From JAVBQJ01 sp031549115 (GTDB taxonomy: Bacteria > Verrucomicrobiota > Lentisphaeria > Victivallales > Victivallaceae), in assembly GCA_031549115.1 (NCBI GenBank), contig JAVBQJ010000082.1, positions 23,006 to 87,005 on the forward strand: 64,000 bases of DNA. The letters are read 5' to 3'. The notes beneath the pieces were generated by a model, which worked only from the letters and a program-made list of their open reading frames with translations, made no database searches and had not been told where the DNA came from. The position numbers and the translations under genes were made by a program. Shown one piece after another: positions 18,038-28,771 of this stretch. Each line of letters starts with the position of its first letter. The first letter of the stretch is position 1.

Positions 18038-18304
18038 TTATTTACCGGACATAACGCCGTGATCTTTGAAGCAGCGGGTCGGAGAAAATTCGCCGAGCTT
18101 GTGACCGACCATATTTTCAGTCACGAACACGGAAACGAACACCTTGCCGTTGTGGACATCAAAGGTATGACCGACGAAATCCGGGATGATCATGGAGCGG
18201 CGCGACCAGGTTTTGATCGAACGCTTCACGCCCTTATTCATCTTTTCGACCTTGTCCAGCAGATACGCGTCGACAAACGGTCCCTTTTTGATCGATCTAG
18301 CCAT
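18038..18304 (-). CDS. rpsS: 30S ribosomal protein S19
   Basis: 88 residues, MARSIKKGPFVDAYLL start and the family features RRSMIIPDFVGHTFDVHNGKVFV and GHKLGEFSPTR. S19 binds 16S rRNA in the small-subunit head with S13. Its ATG overlaps the rplB stop (TAATG). It is the last gene of the ribosomal cluster here: rplV, rpsC and rplP do not follow. Confidence 0.97.
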   Translation of the reverse strand: MARSIKKGPFVDAYLLDKVEKMNKGVKRSIKTWSRRSMIIPDFVGHTFDVHNGKVFVSVFVTENMVGHKLGEFSPTRCFKDHGVMSGK

Positions 18305-19131
18305 TACTTCTTCCTCCGTTCAACAATGAACTTTTTCGAAGTCTTCTTCGGATTGCGGGTACGCTTGCCCTTCGCCAGCTGGCCCCACGGCGAAACCGGA
18401 TGACCGCCGCCGGAGGTCTTGCCTTCTCCACCACCCATCGGGTGGTCGACCGGGTTCATCACCACACCGCGGACATGCGGACGCTTGCCGAAATAACGCT
18501 TCTTACCGGCTTTGCCGAGCTTGACGTTCATGTGATCGAGATTGCCGACCTGGCCGATGGTGGCACGGCATTCGCCATGGACCATGCGGACTTCACCGGA
18601 CGGCAGCTTGACCTGAACGTAGGTTTCTTCCTTACCGCGCAGCGTCGCACTCTGACCGGCGGAGCGGGCGATCTTGGCGCCGCGTCCGGGGACGAGTTCG
18701 ATGTTGTGGATCGACACGCCGACCGGAATATCCTTGAGCTTCATACAGTTGCCGCTCTTCGGCTCGGCTTTGGAACCGTTCATCACGGTATTGCCGACCT
18801 TCATGCCGTTCGTGGCCAGAATATAGCTCTTGACACCGTCGGCATAGCAGATCAAAGCGATATAGCAGCTGCGGTTCGGGTCGTATTCGACCGAAACGAC
18901 CGTCGCCGGAATATCATCCTTCGAACGCAGGAAGTCGATCGTACGATACAACCGTTTGTTGCCGCCTCCGCGGAACCGGGTGGTAGTCCGGCCATAGCAG
19001 TTGCGGCCGCCAGTGGAGCTGATACCGTGCGTCAGACTCTTCTCCGGAGTCGACCTGGTCAACTCCGCGAAATCCGGCATCGTCATATTACGACGGCTCA
19101 CCGAAGTAGGATTAAAACTTTTAAGTCCCAT
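18304..19131 (-). CDS. rplB: 50S ribosomal protein L2
   Basis: 275 residues. Family motifs include GRNCYGRTTTRFRGGGNKR, GRGAKIARSAGQSA and the peptidyl-transferase-centre loop GVVMNPVDHPMGGGEGK with the conserved histidine. L2 helps subunit association and peptide-bond formation. Positioned 17 bases after rplW and overlapping rpsS by one base. Confidence 0.98.
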   Translation of the reverse strand: MGLKSFNPTSVSRRNMTMPDFAELTRSTPEKSLTHGISSTGGRNCYGRTTTRFRGGGNKRLYRTIDFLRSKDDIPATVVSVEYDPNRSCYIALICYADGVKSYILATNGMKVGNTVMNGSKAEPKSGNCMKLKDIPVGVSIHNIELVPGRGAKIARSAGQSATLRGKEETYVQVKLPSGEVRMVHGECRATIGQVGNLDHMNVKLGKAGKKRYFGKRPHVRGVVMNPVDHPMGGGEGKTSGGGHPVSPWGQLAKGKRTRNPKKTSKKFIVERRKK

Positions 19132-19148
19132 TTTTTACCTCTTTCGCC

Positions 19149-19433
19149 TTAGATAAACTCGATGGAGCCTTCGGACAAAGTCACGACGGCTTTTTTCCAA
19201 TCGGAACGGCGACCCACCTTCGGGGAACGTCCCACCCGCTTCGGCTTACCGGCGTAGTTCATCACATTGACCGATTTCACCTTGACATTGCTGAACAGCT
19301 TTTCCACCGCCCGGCCGATTTCAATCTTGCCCGCAGCCGTATTCACCTTGAACACATATTTGCCGGCAGCCGCCAGTTCATTGTTCTTCTCGGTGATCAA
19401 CGGAGCGATAATAACTTCAAATTCGTTTTTCAT
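19149..19433 (-). CDS. rplW: 50S ribosomal protein L23
   Basis: 94 residues: PLITEKNNELAAAGKYVFKVNTAAGKIEI, shown by its PLITEKN start, then KSVNVMNYAGKPKRVG. L23 lines the exit-tunnel rim and docks trigger factor and SRP. Eleven bases after rplD. Confidence 0.96.
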   Translation of the reverse strand: MKNEFEVIIAPLITEKNNELAAAGKYVFKVNTAAGKIEIGRAVEKLFSNVKVKSVNVMNYAGKPKRVGRSPKVGRRSDWKKAVVTLSEGSIEFI

Positions 19434-19444
19434 CTTTCTCCTCC

Positions 19445-20074
19445 TCAGACCAGCCGCTCAATGAAAGCGTCCAGCGCGTCTTTGGTGAAAACCAGCTTCC
19501 CGAAGCGCAAAAGTTCGTAAACATTGACACTCGACGCCTTGCGCAACACCGTATTCGCCAGGTTGCCGGTCGCACACACCACGGTGTGTTCGAATTCCGG
19601 AACCGCGATCAGCGTCGTCGCGTCCGCCTTCAACGCATCCAGCATTTTCTGGGCGTTTTTGGTCTTGTGATCCGGGAAGTTCAACGCATCGACCACCACG
19701 ATGGAGCCGTCGACCACGCGTTCGCTGAACGCGCGCTTGAGCGCCAGCTGGGCGACTTTCTTGTTGACCTTCTTGGTATAGTTGCGTTCGCTGGTGGGTC
19801 CGAAAATGACACCGCCGCCCGTCCAGATCGGGCTCCGGCTGGAGCCGGCGCGTCCGCGGCCAAGGCCCTTCTGACGGAACGGCTTGGCGCCGCCGCCGGA
19901 GACTTCGCCACGGGTCTTGGTGTGAGCGGTGTTGGCGCGGATACCGGCCAGAAACGCCACGACGACATCGTGAACCGCCTGTTCGCCCTTTTCCAACTCG
20001 ATCGCCTGCTCCGGAACCGTGTATTCACCGACGCGTTCACCCTGGCAGTTCAAAATTTCCAAAATATTCGACAT
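19445..20074 (-). CDS. rplD: 50S ribosomal protein L4
   Basis: 209 residues. The tunnel-lining extended loop is recognisable (TKTRGEVSGGGAKPFRQKG, GRARAGSSRSP-like GRGRAGSSRSPIWTGGG). L4 is an early 23S rRNA binder and in many bacteria an autogenous repressor of the S10 operon; whether this holds here is unknown. It is 17 bases downstream of rplC. Confidence 0.97.
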   Translation of the reverse strand: MSNILEILNCQGERVGEYTVPEQAIELEKGEQAVHDVVVAFLAGIRANTAHTKTRGEVSGGGAKPFRQKGLGRGRAGSSRSPIWTGGGVIFGPTSERNYTKKVNKKVAQLALKRAFSERVVDGSIVVVDALNFPDHKTKNAQKMLDALKADATTLIAVPEFEHTVVCATGNLANTVLRKASSVNVYELLRFGKLVFTKDALDAFIERLV

Positions 20075-20091
20075 CTTAGCTTTCTCCTGCC

Positions 20092-20733
20092 TTACTTGCT
20101 CTGCTTCTTGACGGCGGAGCGCAATACGAGGATGCCACCGTTCGCACCCGGCACCGCACCGCGGACCAGGAGGACGTTGTCGTCACTCATAACCCGAACG
20201 ACCTGCAGGTTCTGCATCGTGCAACGTGTGTTGCCCATGTGCCCCGGCATCCGCTTGCCCTTGATGACGTTCCCCGGCCACTCACGGCAACCGATGGAAC
20301 CGGTACGACGCGTCCAGGCGCCGCCGTGGCTGGCACGGCCGCCGCCGAAGCGGTAACGCTTGACGACACCCGCGAAACCGCGGCCCTTGGTCGTCCCGGT
20401 GACGTCCAGATAATCATTCTGCGCGAAAACGTCGGCTTTCAAAACCGAACCGAGTTCGATGCTCTCGTCCGCCGCGAGGCGGATCTCTTTCAGACAAGCC
20501 GGGGCGCAGGTAGTGTAATTCGCCTTCGCCGCATGGCCCAACAGAGGCTTGCCGGCGTTCTTGGCTTTGCGCTCACCGAAACCGAGCTGCACGGCGGAGT
20601 ATCCGTCGCGAGACTGCGTCTTGACGTCGACAACAACGCAGGGACCGGCCTGGATCACCGTCACCGGGATCAGCACGCCCTTTTCGTCGTAGACCTGCGT
20701 CATTCCGACTTTTTTACCGATTAAACCCTTCAT
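20092..20733 (-). CDS. rplC: 50S ribosomal protein L3
   Basis: 213 residues, starting MKGLIGKKVGMTQVYDEKG, with GTTKGRGFAGVVKRYRFGGG and MPGHMGNTRCT. L3 is an assembly initiator near the peptidyl-transferase centre. An unusually long gap (166 bases) separates it from rpsJ and may hold its own promoter. Confidence 0.98.
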   Translation of the reverse strand: MKGLIGKKVGMTQVYDEKGVLIPVTVIQAGPCVVVDVKTQSRDGYSAVQLGFGERKAKNAGKPLLGHAAKANYTTCAPACLKEIRLAADESIELGSVLKADVFAQNDYLDVTGTTKGRGFAGVVKRYRFGGGRASHGGAWTRRTGSIGCREWPGNVIKGKRMPGHMGNTRCTMQNLQVVRVMSDDNVLLVRGAVPGANGGILVLRSAVKKQSK

Positions 20734-20785
20734 AAACTCTCCTTTCGATACATACCTTCATCGGTAGAAAGCATTGGTATCCCTG

Positions 20786-20813
20786 ATATTAAGCCCGAAA
20801 TCCCCGGTCCCAA
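20786..20813 (-). promoter_or_regulatory. Possible internal promoter before rplC
   Basis: In the 166-base gap between rpsJ and rplC, minus-strand TTGGGA (20808-20813) and TAATAT (20786-20791) are 16 bases apart. The -35 match is poor. The rest of the gap shows no gene. Confidence 0.3.
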
Positions 20814-20899
20814 CTCGCAAACGGAAACCGCGCAAGCACATTCGCGCGCACTTATCGCAGTTCCCATTCTCCTGACCGGTTTTCGTAACTTCAAAAAAA

Positions 20900-21223
20900 T
20901 TACATTCCGATCTTGATCGAAATATCAACCCCGGCCGGGAGGTTGAGCTTCTTCAGCTCGTCCACCGTCTTCGAGGTCGGATTGATGATATCCATCACCC
21001 GTTTGTGGGTGCGGATTTCAAACTGTTCCATCGACTTTTTGTCGACGTGCGGAGAACGGTTCACCGTCCAGCGCTCGATCCGGGTCGGCAGCGGAATCGG
21101 ACCCGCAACCATCGAACCGGTACGTTTCGCGGTGTTCAGGATTTCCGCTACTGATTGATCGAGAATCCGGTGCTCGTATGCCTGAAGGCGGATCCGGATC
21201 CGTTGAGACTTGCCGCTAGTCAT
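20900..21223 (-). CDS. rpsJ: 30S ribosomal protein S10
   Basis: 107 residues with RIRIRLQAYEHRILDQSVAEI, seen in part, then GPIPLPTRIERWTVNRSPHVDKKSMEQFE. S10 is a head protein of the small subunit and the NusB partner in antitermination. It follows fusA by one base, with no tuf gene between them. Confidence 0.97.
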   Translation of the reverse strand: MTSGKSQRIRIRLQAYEHRILDQSVAEILNTAKRTGSMVAGPIPLPTRIERWTVNRSPHVDKKSMEQFEIRTHKRVMDIINPTSKTVDELKKLNLPAGVDISIKIGM

Positions 21224-21224
21224 C

Positions 21225-23342
<2,118 letters not shown>

Positions 23343-23344
23343 GA

Positions 23345-23815
23345 CTACCACCTATAGTGCGCGAAAGCCTTGTTAGCCATCGCCATTTTGTAGGTATCGT
23401 CCTTCTTCTTGATGGCCGAACCGGTATTTTCAAAAGCGTCGAGAAGTTCGCCGGCGAGGGCGTCTTTCATCGACTTGCCCTTACGGCCGCGCGCATAGCT
23501 GGTCAACCAGCGCATCGCCAACGCAACCTGGCGTTCGTTGCTCACTTCCACCGGAACCTGATACGTGGCACCGCCGACGCGGCGGCTCTTGACTTCCAGC
23601 TTCGGTCTGACATTTTCGAGCGCGGTCAAAAAGACCTCCAACGGTTCCATTCCCTGCTTGCGCTCACCGATCACTTCAAACGCGCCGTAAACAATGCGCT
23701 GCGCGGTGGACTTCTTGCCACAAGCCATAATCGTATTGATCAGGCGCGCCACCAACTCACTGTTGTACTTAACGTCAGGCGTCAATTCCCGCTTAACTGC
23801 ACTGCGTCTTCTCAT
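23345..23815 (-). CDS. rpsG: 30S ribosomal protein S7
   Basis: 156 residues: MRRRSAVKRELTPDVKYNS start, LEVKSRRVGGATYQVPVEV core and ANKAFAHYRW end. S7 nucleates assembly of the small-subunit head. The 87-base gap to rpsL contains a small GACGGG/CCCGTC hairpin (near 23862) without a T-tract. Confidence 0.97.
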   Translation of the reverse strand: MRRRSAVKRELTPDVKYNSELVARLINTIMACGKKSTAQRIVYGAFEVIGERKQGMEPLEVFLTALENVRPKLEVKSRRVGGATYQVPVEVSNERQVALAMRWLTSYARGRKGKSMKDALAGELLDAFENTGSAIKKKDDTYKMAMANKAFAHYRW

Positions 23816-23902
23816 TTCACCTTGTCCTTATCGCAAATTACTATTTGGTTTTCAACGAACCGACGGGAGTCACCCGTCAAATTGAACTGTTGATCCGAAA
23901 GA

Positions 23903-24307
23903 TTACTTCTTCTTTCCGGTTGCCGCCGGCTGGCCCGGCTTCGGCCGCTTCGCACCGTACTTCGAACGGCCCTGGCGGCGCTTATCCACACCCAGCGAAT
24001 CCAGCGCGCCGCGGACGATGTGATAACGCACGCCCGGCAAGTCACGGACACGACCGCCCTTGACCAGCACCACCGAGTGCTCCTGCAAGTTGTGGCCTTC
24101 GCCGCCGATGTAGGCGTTGACTTCATTGCCGTTGGTCAAACGCACACGCGCAACCTTACGCAACGCGGAGTTCGGCTTCTTCGGCGTACGGGTCGTCACC
24201 TGAAGACAGACGCCACGGCGCTGCGGGCAGGCTTCCAAAGCACGTGCTTTGCTCTTCTTTACTTTCTTGTCTCGTCCGAAACGGACCAGCTGATTAGTTG
24301 TCGGCAT
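23903..24307 (-). CDS. rpsL: 30S ribosomal protein S12
   Basis: 134 residues. TTRTPKKPNSALRKVARVRL-like core with Lys43 kept, and GGRVRDLPGVRYH where residue 88 is Arg (codon at 24044-24046) instead of the usual Lys. S12 controls decoding at the A site; Lys88Arg is a known streptomycin-resistance change in other bacteria. First gene of the rpsL-rpsG-fusA-rpsJ run, preceded by a 179-base gap that contains the rpoC terminator. Confidence 0.98.
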   Translation of the reverse strand: MPTTNQLVRFGRDKKVKKSKARALEACPQRRGVCLQVTTRTPKKPNSALRKVARVRLTNGNEVNAYIGGEGHNLQEHSVVLVKGGRVRDLPGVRYHIVRGALDSLGVDKRRQGRSKYGAKRPKPGQPAATGKKK

Positions 24308-24440
24308 CTTCTTTCACCTGTTTTCCATGAATGCTATACGTTAAAAAATTTTCATACAATAATGCATATCGAGACTATATAAAGTAACGTTTTTTTGAGA
24401 ATTTGCAAACCCAAATCCGGGAAATGCGTCAAAAAACACG

Positions 24441-24477
24441 AAAAAACTTCCAACCGGGCACAAATACCCGGTTGGAA
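24441..24477 (-). terminator. Intrinsic terminator after rpoC
   Basis: Perfect 11-base arms TTCCAACCGGG (24448-24458) and CCCGGTTGGAA (24467-24477) with an 8-base loop; on the minus strand a run of six T (24441-24446) follows. It lies 10 bases after the rpoC stop and separates rpoBC from rpsL. Confidence 0.9.
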
Positions 24478-24486
24478 ATTCTATTT

Positions 24487-27400
24487 TTACGCGGTTATGC
24501 CGGCTTCCGGCTCCGCCACAATCTCCTCGGTCGGGATCTCGCCCTCGCTCAGAGTCACCGGTTCCAATGCCGGCAATTCCCGTTCGATCTCCTTGCCGTA
24601 ATACTTGAGCCGGACCGACTGCAGTATCTCGGTGCCCGTGCCCGCCGGAATCAGGTGTCCGGTGATCACGTTTTCCTTGAAACCGCTCAGATTGTCCGAC
24701 TTGCCGAGCGTCGCCGCTTCCGTCAGGATCCGGGTGGTGTCCTGGAACGAAGCCGCCGAAATGAAACTTTCGGTTTCCAGCGACGCTTTGGTGATACCGA
24801 GCAGAATCGGTTCCGCCGCCGCCGGGCGTCCGCCGCGCTCGATCACGCTGTAGTTGAGACGCTCGAAGTTGACCCGGTCGACCATTTCGCCGACCAGATA
24901 GTCGGTATCGCCCGAATCGGTGACCCGAACCTTCTGCATCATCTGACGGATGATGATCTCGATGTGCTTGTCGTTGATTTCCACACCCTGCGCACGGTAC
25001 ACCAGCTGAATCTCATCGACCAGATAGCGCTGCAGCTCATGCGGACCGCAAACTTCCAGCAGCACATGCGGCACCACCGAACCTTCGGTCAGCTTCTGCC
25101 CCTTCTTGACGAAGTCGCCTTTGCTGACCGTCAGGTGTTTGTTGATCGGAATGTTGTTGTGCTCTTCGATAATCCCCGATTCCAGGTTGCGGATGGTCAA
25201 CTGCCGCTTGCCGCGCGCCAGCTTGTCCACTTCGACGCAACCGTCGATACGGGCGATTTCCGCCACTTCCTTCGGAATGCGCGCTTCGAACAACTCGGCG
25301 ATACGCGGCAACCCCCCGGTGATGTCCTTGTTCTTGGCCGACTGCCGCGGCACACGGGCCACCATCATACCGGGCGTGACTTTGGCGCCCGCCTTGGTCA
25401 TCAGGAACGCGCCTGCCGGCAACGGATAGTTGGACAGGAACTCGCCGCCTTCGCCCTTCACCACAATCTGCGGATGCAGGTCTTCACGGTGCTCCATGAC
25501 GGTTATTTCTTCGGTGCCGCCGCGCTTCTGGCGGTTCAGCGTCACGCCTTCCACCAGGTCATGCAGCTCCACCACACCCTTTTCTTCGATAATAATCGGC
25601 ACGTGGTACGGATCCCAGTGCACGAACTGCTCGTTGGTCTTGACCGTATAGCCGTCGGGCTTCTCCAGCACGGCACCGGCTTCCAGATCGTAACGGTCGA
25701 GCTCGGCGTCGCGTACTGCGTCGCCCCAGTAATCGTAATCCTTGTTATAGAATCCGCCGATGACCGCCGCTTCTTCCTGCGCCCGTTTCCGCGCTTCCGC
25801 TTCCTCGCGCTTGGCTTCGGCTTCGTCATAGACGATGATATAACCGTTCTTGTTGACGACGACAACCTCGCCCTTCTGGTTTTTCACCGTGCGGACGTTG
25901 ACCCACTTGACTGTGCCGGCCTTGCGCGCCGTGATCACCGGCTGCTTGTAAGCCGAAGACGCCGTACCGCCGATATGGAACGTACGCATCGTCAACTGGG
26001 TACCCGGTTCCCCGATGGACTGGGCGGCAATGATGCCGAGCGCGTCCCCGAGCTTCGCCACCCGGTCGCTTGCCAGGTTGCGGCCATAGCACTTCACGCA
26101 TACGCCGCGCCCGGTTTCGCAGGTCAGCGTCGAACGGATCAACACCTTCGAAATGCCGCGCTTCTCGATCACCTCGGCGACCGGCAGCGTGAATTCCTCA
26201 CCGGCGCCGACGATCAGACGGCCGTCGCCGAACGCCGGGTCTTTGATGTCCATCGCGCTGAAGCGGCCGATGACACGGTCGCGCAGCGGCAGGATGGTTT
26301 CGTCGCCTTCGACAATCGCACTGACCCAGATACCCTTGACCGTACTGCAGTCCTCTTCGGTACAGATCACGTCCTGCGCCACGTCGACGAGCTTACGGGT
26401 CATGTAACCCGAGTCCGCCGTCTTCAACGCGGTGTCGGCCAACCCCTTGCGGGCGCCGTGGGTGCTGATGAAGTATTCCAGCACCGACAGGCCTTCGCGG
26501 AAGTTCGAAATAATCGGCCGTTCGATAATGTCGCCCGACGGCTTGGCCATCAGGCCGCGCATACCGGCCAACTGCTTGATCTGGTCCTTGCTGCCGCGGG
26601 CCCCGGAGTCGAGCATCGCGTACATCGGGTTGACTTCGCCCTTGCGCGACTCGCTCTCCAGTTTGGCAAACAATTCGGCGGCGACGGCGTTACTGGTTTG
26701 ACTCCAGATGTCGACCACCTTGTTATGGCGTTCGCCTTCGGTCAGCACGCCGTTGTTGTACTGGTCGACCACCTTGTCGATCTGTTCGCGGGCATCGTTG
26801 ATCAACGCCTCCTTCTTTTCCGGCACCTTCAAGTCGGTCACCGAAATCGACAACCCGGCCAGGGTCGCGTGCTTATAGCCGAGATCCTTCAAGTCGTCCA
26901 GCAATTTGATGGTGCGTTCATGTCCGGCAATCTTGTACGACGCGCTGATCAGCTGTCCCAGTTCCTTCTTCTTCGCGGCGCGATTGAAGAAGCCCAGCCG
27001 CGGATCCCAGATTTCATGAAAAAGGCAGCGCCCCGGCGAAGTGACGATAAACTTGTTCTCCTTGTCGCCGTAAATCGTATCCTTGCCGTAATCCGGGTTC
27101 GGAATCTTCACCGCGTCATGAATCCGGATGTGGCCGGTGCTCATCGCATACAGGACTTCGAAATAATCGCTGTACAGCCGCGCTTTTTCTTTGTTGCGCG
27201 GCTCAATGGTCATATAGTACGACCCGAGCGTGATGTCCTGCGTCGGCGAGGTGATCGGCTTGCCGTTCGCCGGCGAGAAGATGTTGTTCGGCGCCAGCAT
27301 CAACAGCTTGGTTTCCATCTGCGCTTCGTTGCTCAGCGGCACGTGGACGGCCATCTGGTCCCCGTCGAAGTCGGCGTTGTACGCGGTACACACCAGCGGG

Positions 27401-28758
27401 TGGATCCGCAGCGCCGAACCTTCGATCAACACCGGATCGAACGCCTGGATACTCAACCGGTGCAGCGTCGGCGCCCGGTTCAGCATGATCGGATGCCCCT
27501 TGGTCACCTCTTCGAGGATATCCCACACCACCGCTTCGCCGCGCTCGATCATCTTTTTGGCGCCGCGGACGGTGTGCGCATAACCGCGCCCCTTCAAGTG
27601 GCGGATGATGAACGGTTCGAACAGAACCAGAGCCATCTTTTTCGGCAAACCGCACTGGTGCAATTTCAGTTCCGGGCCGACCACGATCACCGAACGGCCG
27701 GAGTAGTCGACACGCTTACCCAGCAGGTTCTGGCGGAAACGCCCCTGCTTGCCTTTGAGCATATCGGACAACGACTTCAGCGACCGGTTGCCGGCGCCGG
27801 TCACGGCTCGGCCGTGACGGCCGTTGTCCATCAGCGCATCCACCGCTTCCTGGAGCATGCGCTTTTCATTGCGAATAATGACTTCCGGGGTGCTCAACTG
27901 CAACAGATTTTTCAAACGGTTGTTGCGGTTGATCACGCGACGGTACAGATCGTTGAGGTCGGAGGTGGCAAAACGGCCGCCTTCCAGCGGCACCAGCGGA
28001 CGCAAATCCGGCGGAATCACCGGCAGCACCGACAGAATCATCCACTCTGGACGGCTGTTGGAGTTGATGAAGCCTTCCACCAGCCACAGCCGCTTCGACA
28101 GTTTCTTGCGGATGGCCTTGTTTTTGGTCCCTTCCAGGCTGATCTCCAGCTCCGCTTTTAATGCCGGCAGGTCGATGCGCTCCAACAGCGTCTTGACCGC
28201 CGGCGCCCCCATGTCGGCCTGAAAAGCGTCGCCGTAGTCTTCGCGCGCCTGGCGGTATTCGAGCTCATCCATCGTATGTCCGACTTCCAACGGCGTATCG
28301 CCCGGGTCGGTGACCACATACGACTCGTAATAAACGACCCGCTCCAATGCCTTGGCGGTCATGTCCAGCATCAGCCCGATACGGCTCGGCGTACACTTGA
28401 AAAACCAGATATGGGAGACCGGCACCGCCAGTTCAATATGCCCCATCCGTTCCCGGCGCACCTTGGCCTGGGTCACTTCCACGCCGCAACGGTCGCAGAC
28501 AATCCCCTTGTGCTTGACCCGCTTGTATTTGCCGCAATTGCACTCCCAGTCCCGGGTGGGACCGAAGATGCGCTCGCAGAAGAGTCCGCCCTTTTCCGGC
28601 TTGAAGCTGCGGTAGTTGATGGTTTCCGGCGTTTTGACCTCTCCATAGCTCCAGGAGCGGATCACTTCCGGACTGGCGACATTGATCGACACCGCGTCGA
28701 AAGAGTTCGCTGAGGTTTTCCCCAAAAGTTCGCGATAAGCGAAAGTATTGTCAATCAC
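24487..28758 (-). CDS. rpoC: RNA polymerase beta' subunit
   Basis: 1423 residues, close to the E. coli length. The N-terminal zinc site is Cys73, Cys75, Cys88 and Cys91. The catalytic Mg site NADFDGD is at 461-467. A later zinc-site region (CTEEDCSTV, then TCETGRGVCVKCYG) and GEPGTQLTMRTFHIGG are intact. An insertion rich in charged residues (EAEAKREEAEARKRAQEEA, seen near the DEAEAKREE segment) lies in the C-terminal third. Thirteen bases downstream of rpoB. Confidence 0.98.
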   Translation of the reverse strand: MIDNTFAYRELLGKTSANSFDAVSINVASPEVIRSWSYGEVKTPETINYRSFKPEKGGLFCERIFGPTRDWECNCGKYKRVKHKGIVCDRCGVEVTQAKVRRERMGHIELAVPVSHIWFFKCTPSRIGLMLDMTAKALERVVYYESYVVTDPGDTPLEVGHTMDELEYRQAREDYGDAFQADMGAPAVKTLLERIDLPALKAELEISLEGTKNKAIRKKLSKRLWLVEGFINSNSRPEWMILSVLPVIPPDLRPLVPLEGGRFATSDLNDLYRRVINRNNRLKNLLQLSTPEVIIRNEKRMLQEAVDALMDNGRHGRAVTGAGNRSLKSLSDMLKGKQGRFRQNLLGKRVDYSGRSVIVVGPELKLHQCGLPKKMALVLFEPFIIRHLKGRGYAHTVRGAKKMIERGEAVVWDILEEVTKGHPIMLNRAPTLHRLSIQAFDPVLIEGSALRIHPLVCTAYNADFDGDQMAVHVPLSNEAQMETKLLMLAPNNIFSPANGKPITSPTQDITLGSYYMTIEPRNKEKARLYSDYFEVLYAMSTGHIRIHDAVKIPNPDYGKDTIYGDKENKFIVTSPGRCLFHEIWDPRLGFFNRAAKKKELGQLISASYKIAGHERTIKLLDDLKDLGYKHATLAGLSISVTDLKVPEKKEALINDAREQIDKVVDQYNNGVLTEGERHNKVVDIWSQTSNAVAAELFAKLESESRKGEVNPMYAMLDSGARGSKDQIKQLAGMRGLMAKPSGDIIERPIISNFREGLSVLEYFISTHGARKGLADTALKTADSGYMTRKLVDVAQDVICTEEDCSTVKGIWVSAIVEGDETILPLRDRVIGRFSAMDIKDPAFGDGRLIVGAGEEFTLPVAEVIEKRGISKVLIRSTLTCETGRGVCVKCYGRNLASDRVAKLGDALGIIAAQSIGEPGTQLTMRTFHIGGTASSAYKQPVITARKAGTVKWVNVRTVKNQKGEVVVVNKNGYIIVYDEAEAKREEAEARKRAQEEAAVIGGFYNKDYDYWGDAVRDAELDRYDLEAGAVLEKPDGYTVKTNEQFVHWDPYHVPIIIEEKGVVELHDLVEGVTLNRQKRGGTEEITVMEHREDLHPQIVVKGEGGEFLSNYPLPAGAFLMTKAGAKVTPGMMVARVPRQSAKNKDITGGLPRIAELFEARIPKEVAEIARIDGCVEVDKLARGKRQLTIRNLESGIIEEHNNIPINKHLTVSKGDFVKKGQKLTEGSVVPHVLLEVCGPHELQRYLVDEIQLVYRAQGVEINDKHIEIIIRQMMQKVRVTDSGDTDYLVGEMVDRVNFERLNYSVIERGGRPAAAEPILLGITKASLETESFISAASFQDTTRILTEAATLGKSDNLSGFKENVITGHLIPAGTGTEILQSVRLKYYGKEIERELPALEPVTLSEGEIPTEEIVAEPEAGITA

Positions 28759-28771
28759 GGTATAATCCCCC

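Noticed and set aside
23862..23878. Small GACGGG/CCCGTC hairpin between rpsL and rpsG
   Set aside because: Only six pairs and no T-tract, inside a co-directional ribosomal run; too weak to call a terminator.
24403..28161. 1252-codon open frame opposite rpoC on the plus strand
   Set aside because: Antisense shadow of a GC-rich gene: the rpoC frame on the other strand is complete and conserved, while this one has His/Arg/Asp-rich, low-similarity content.
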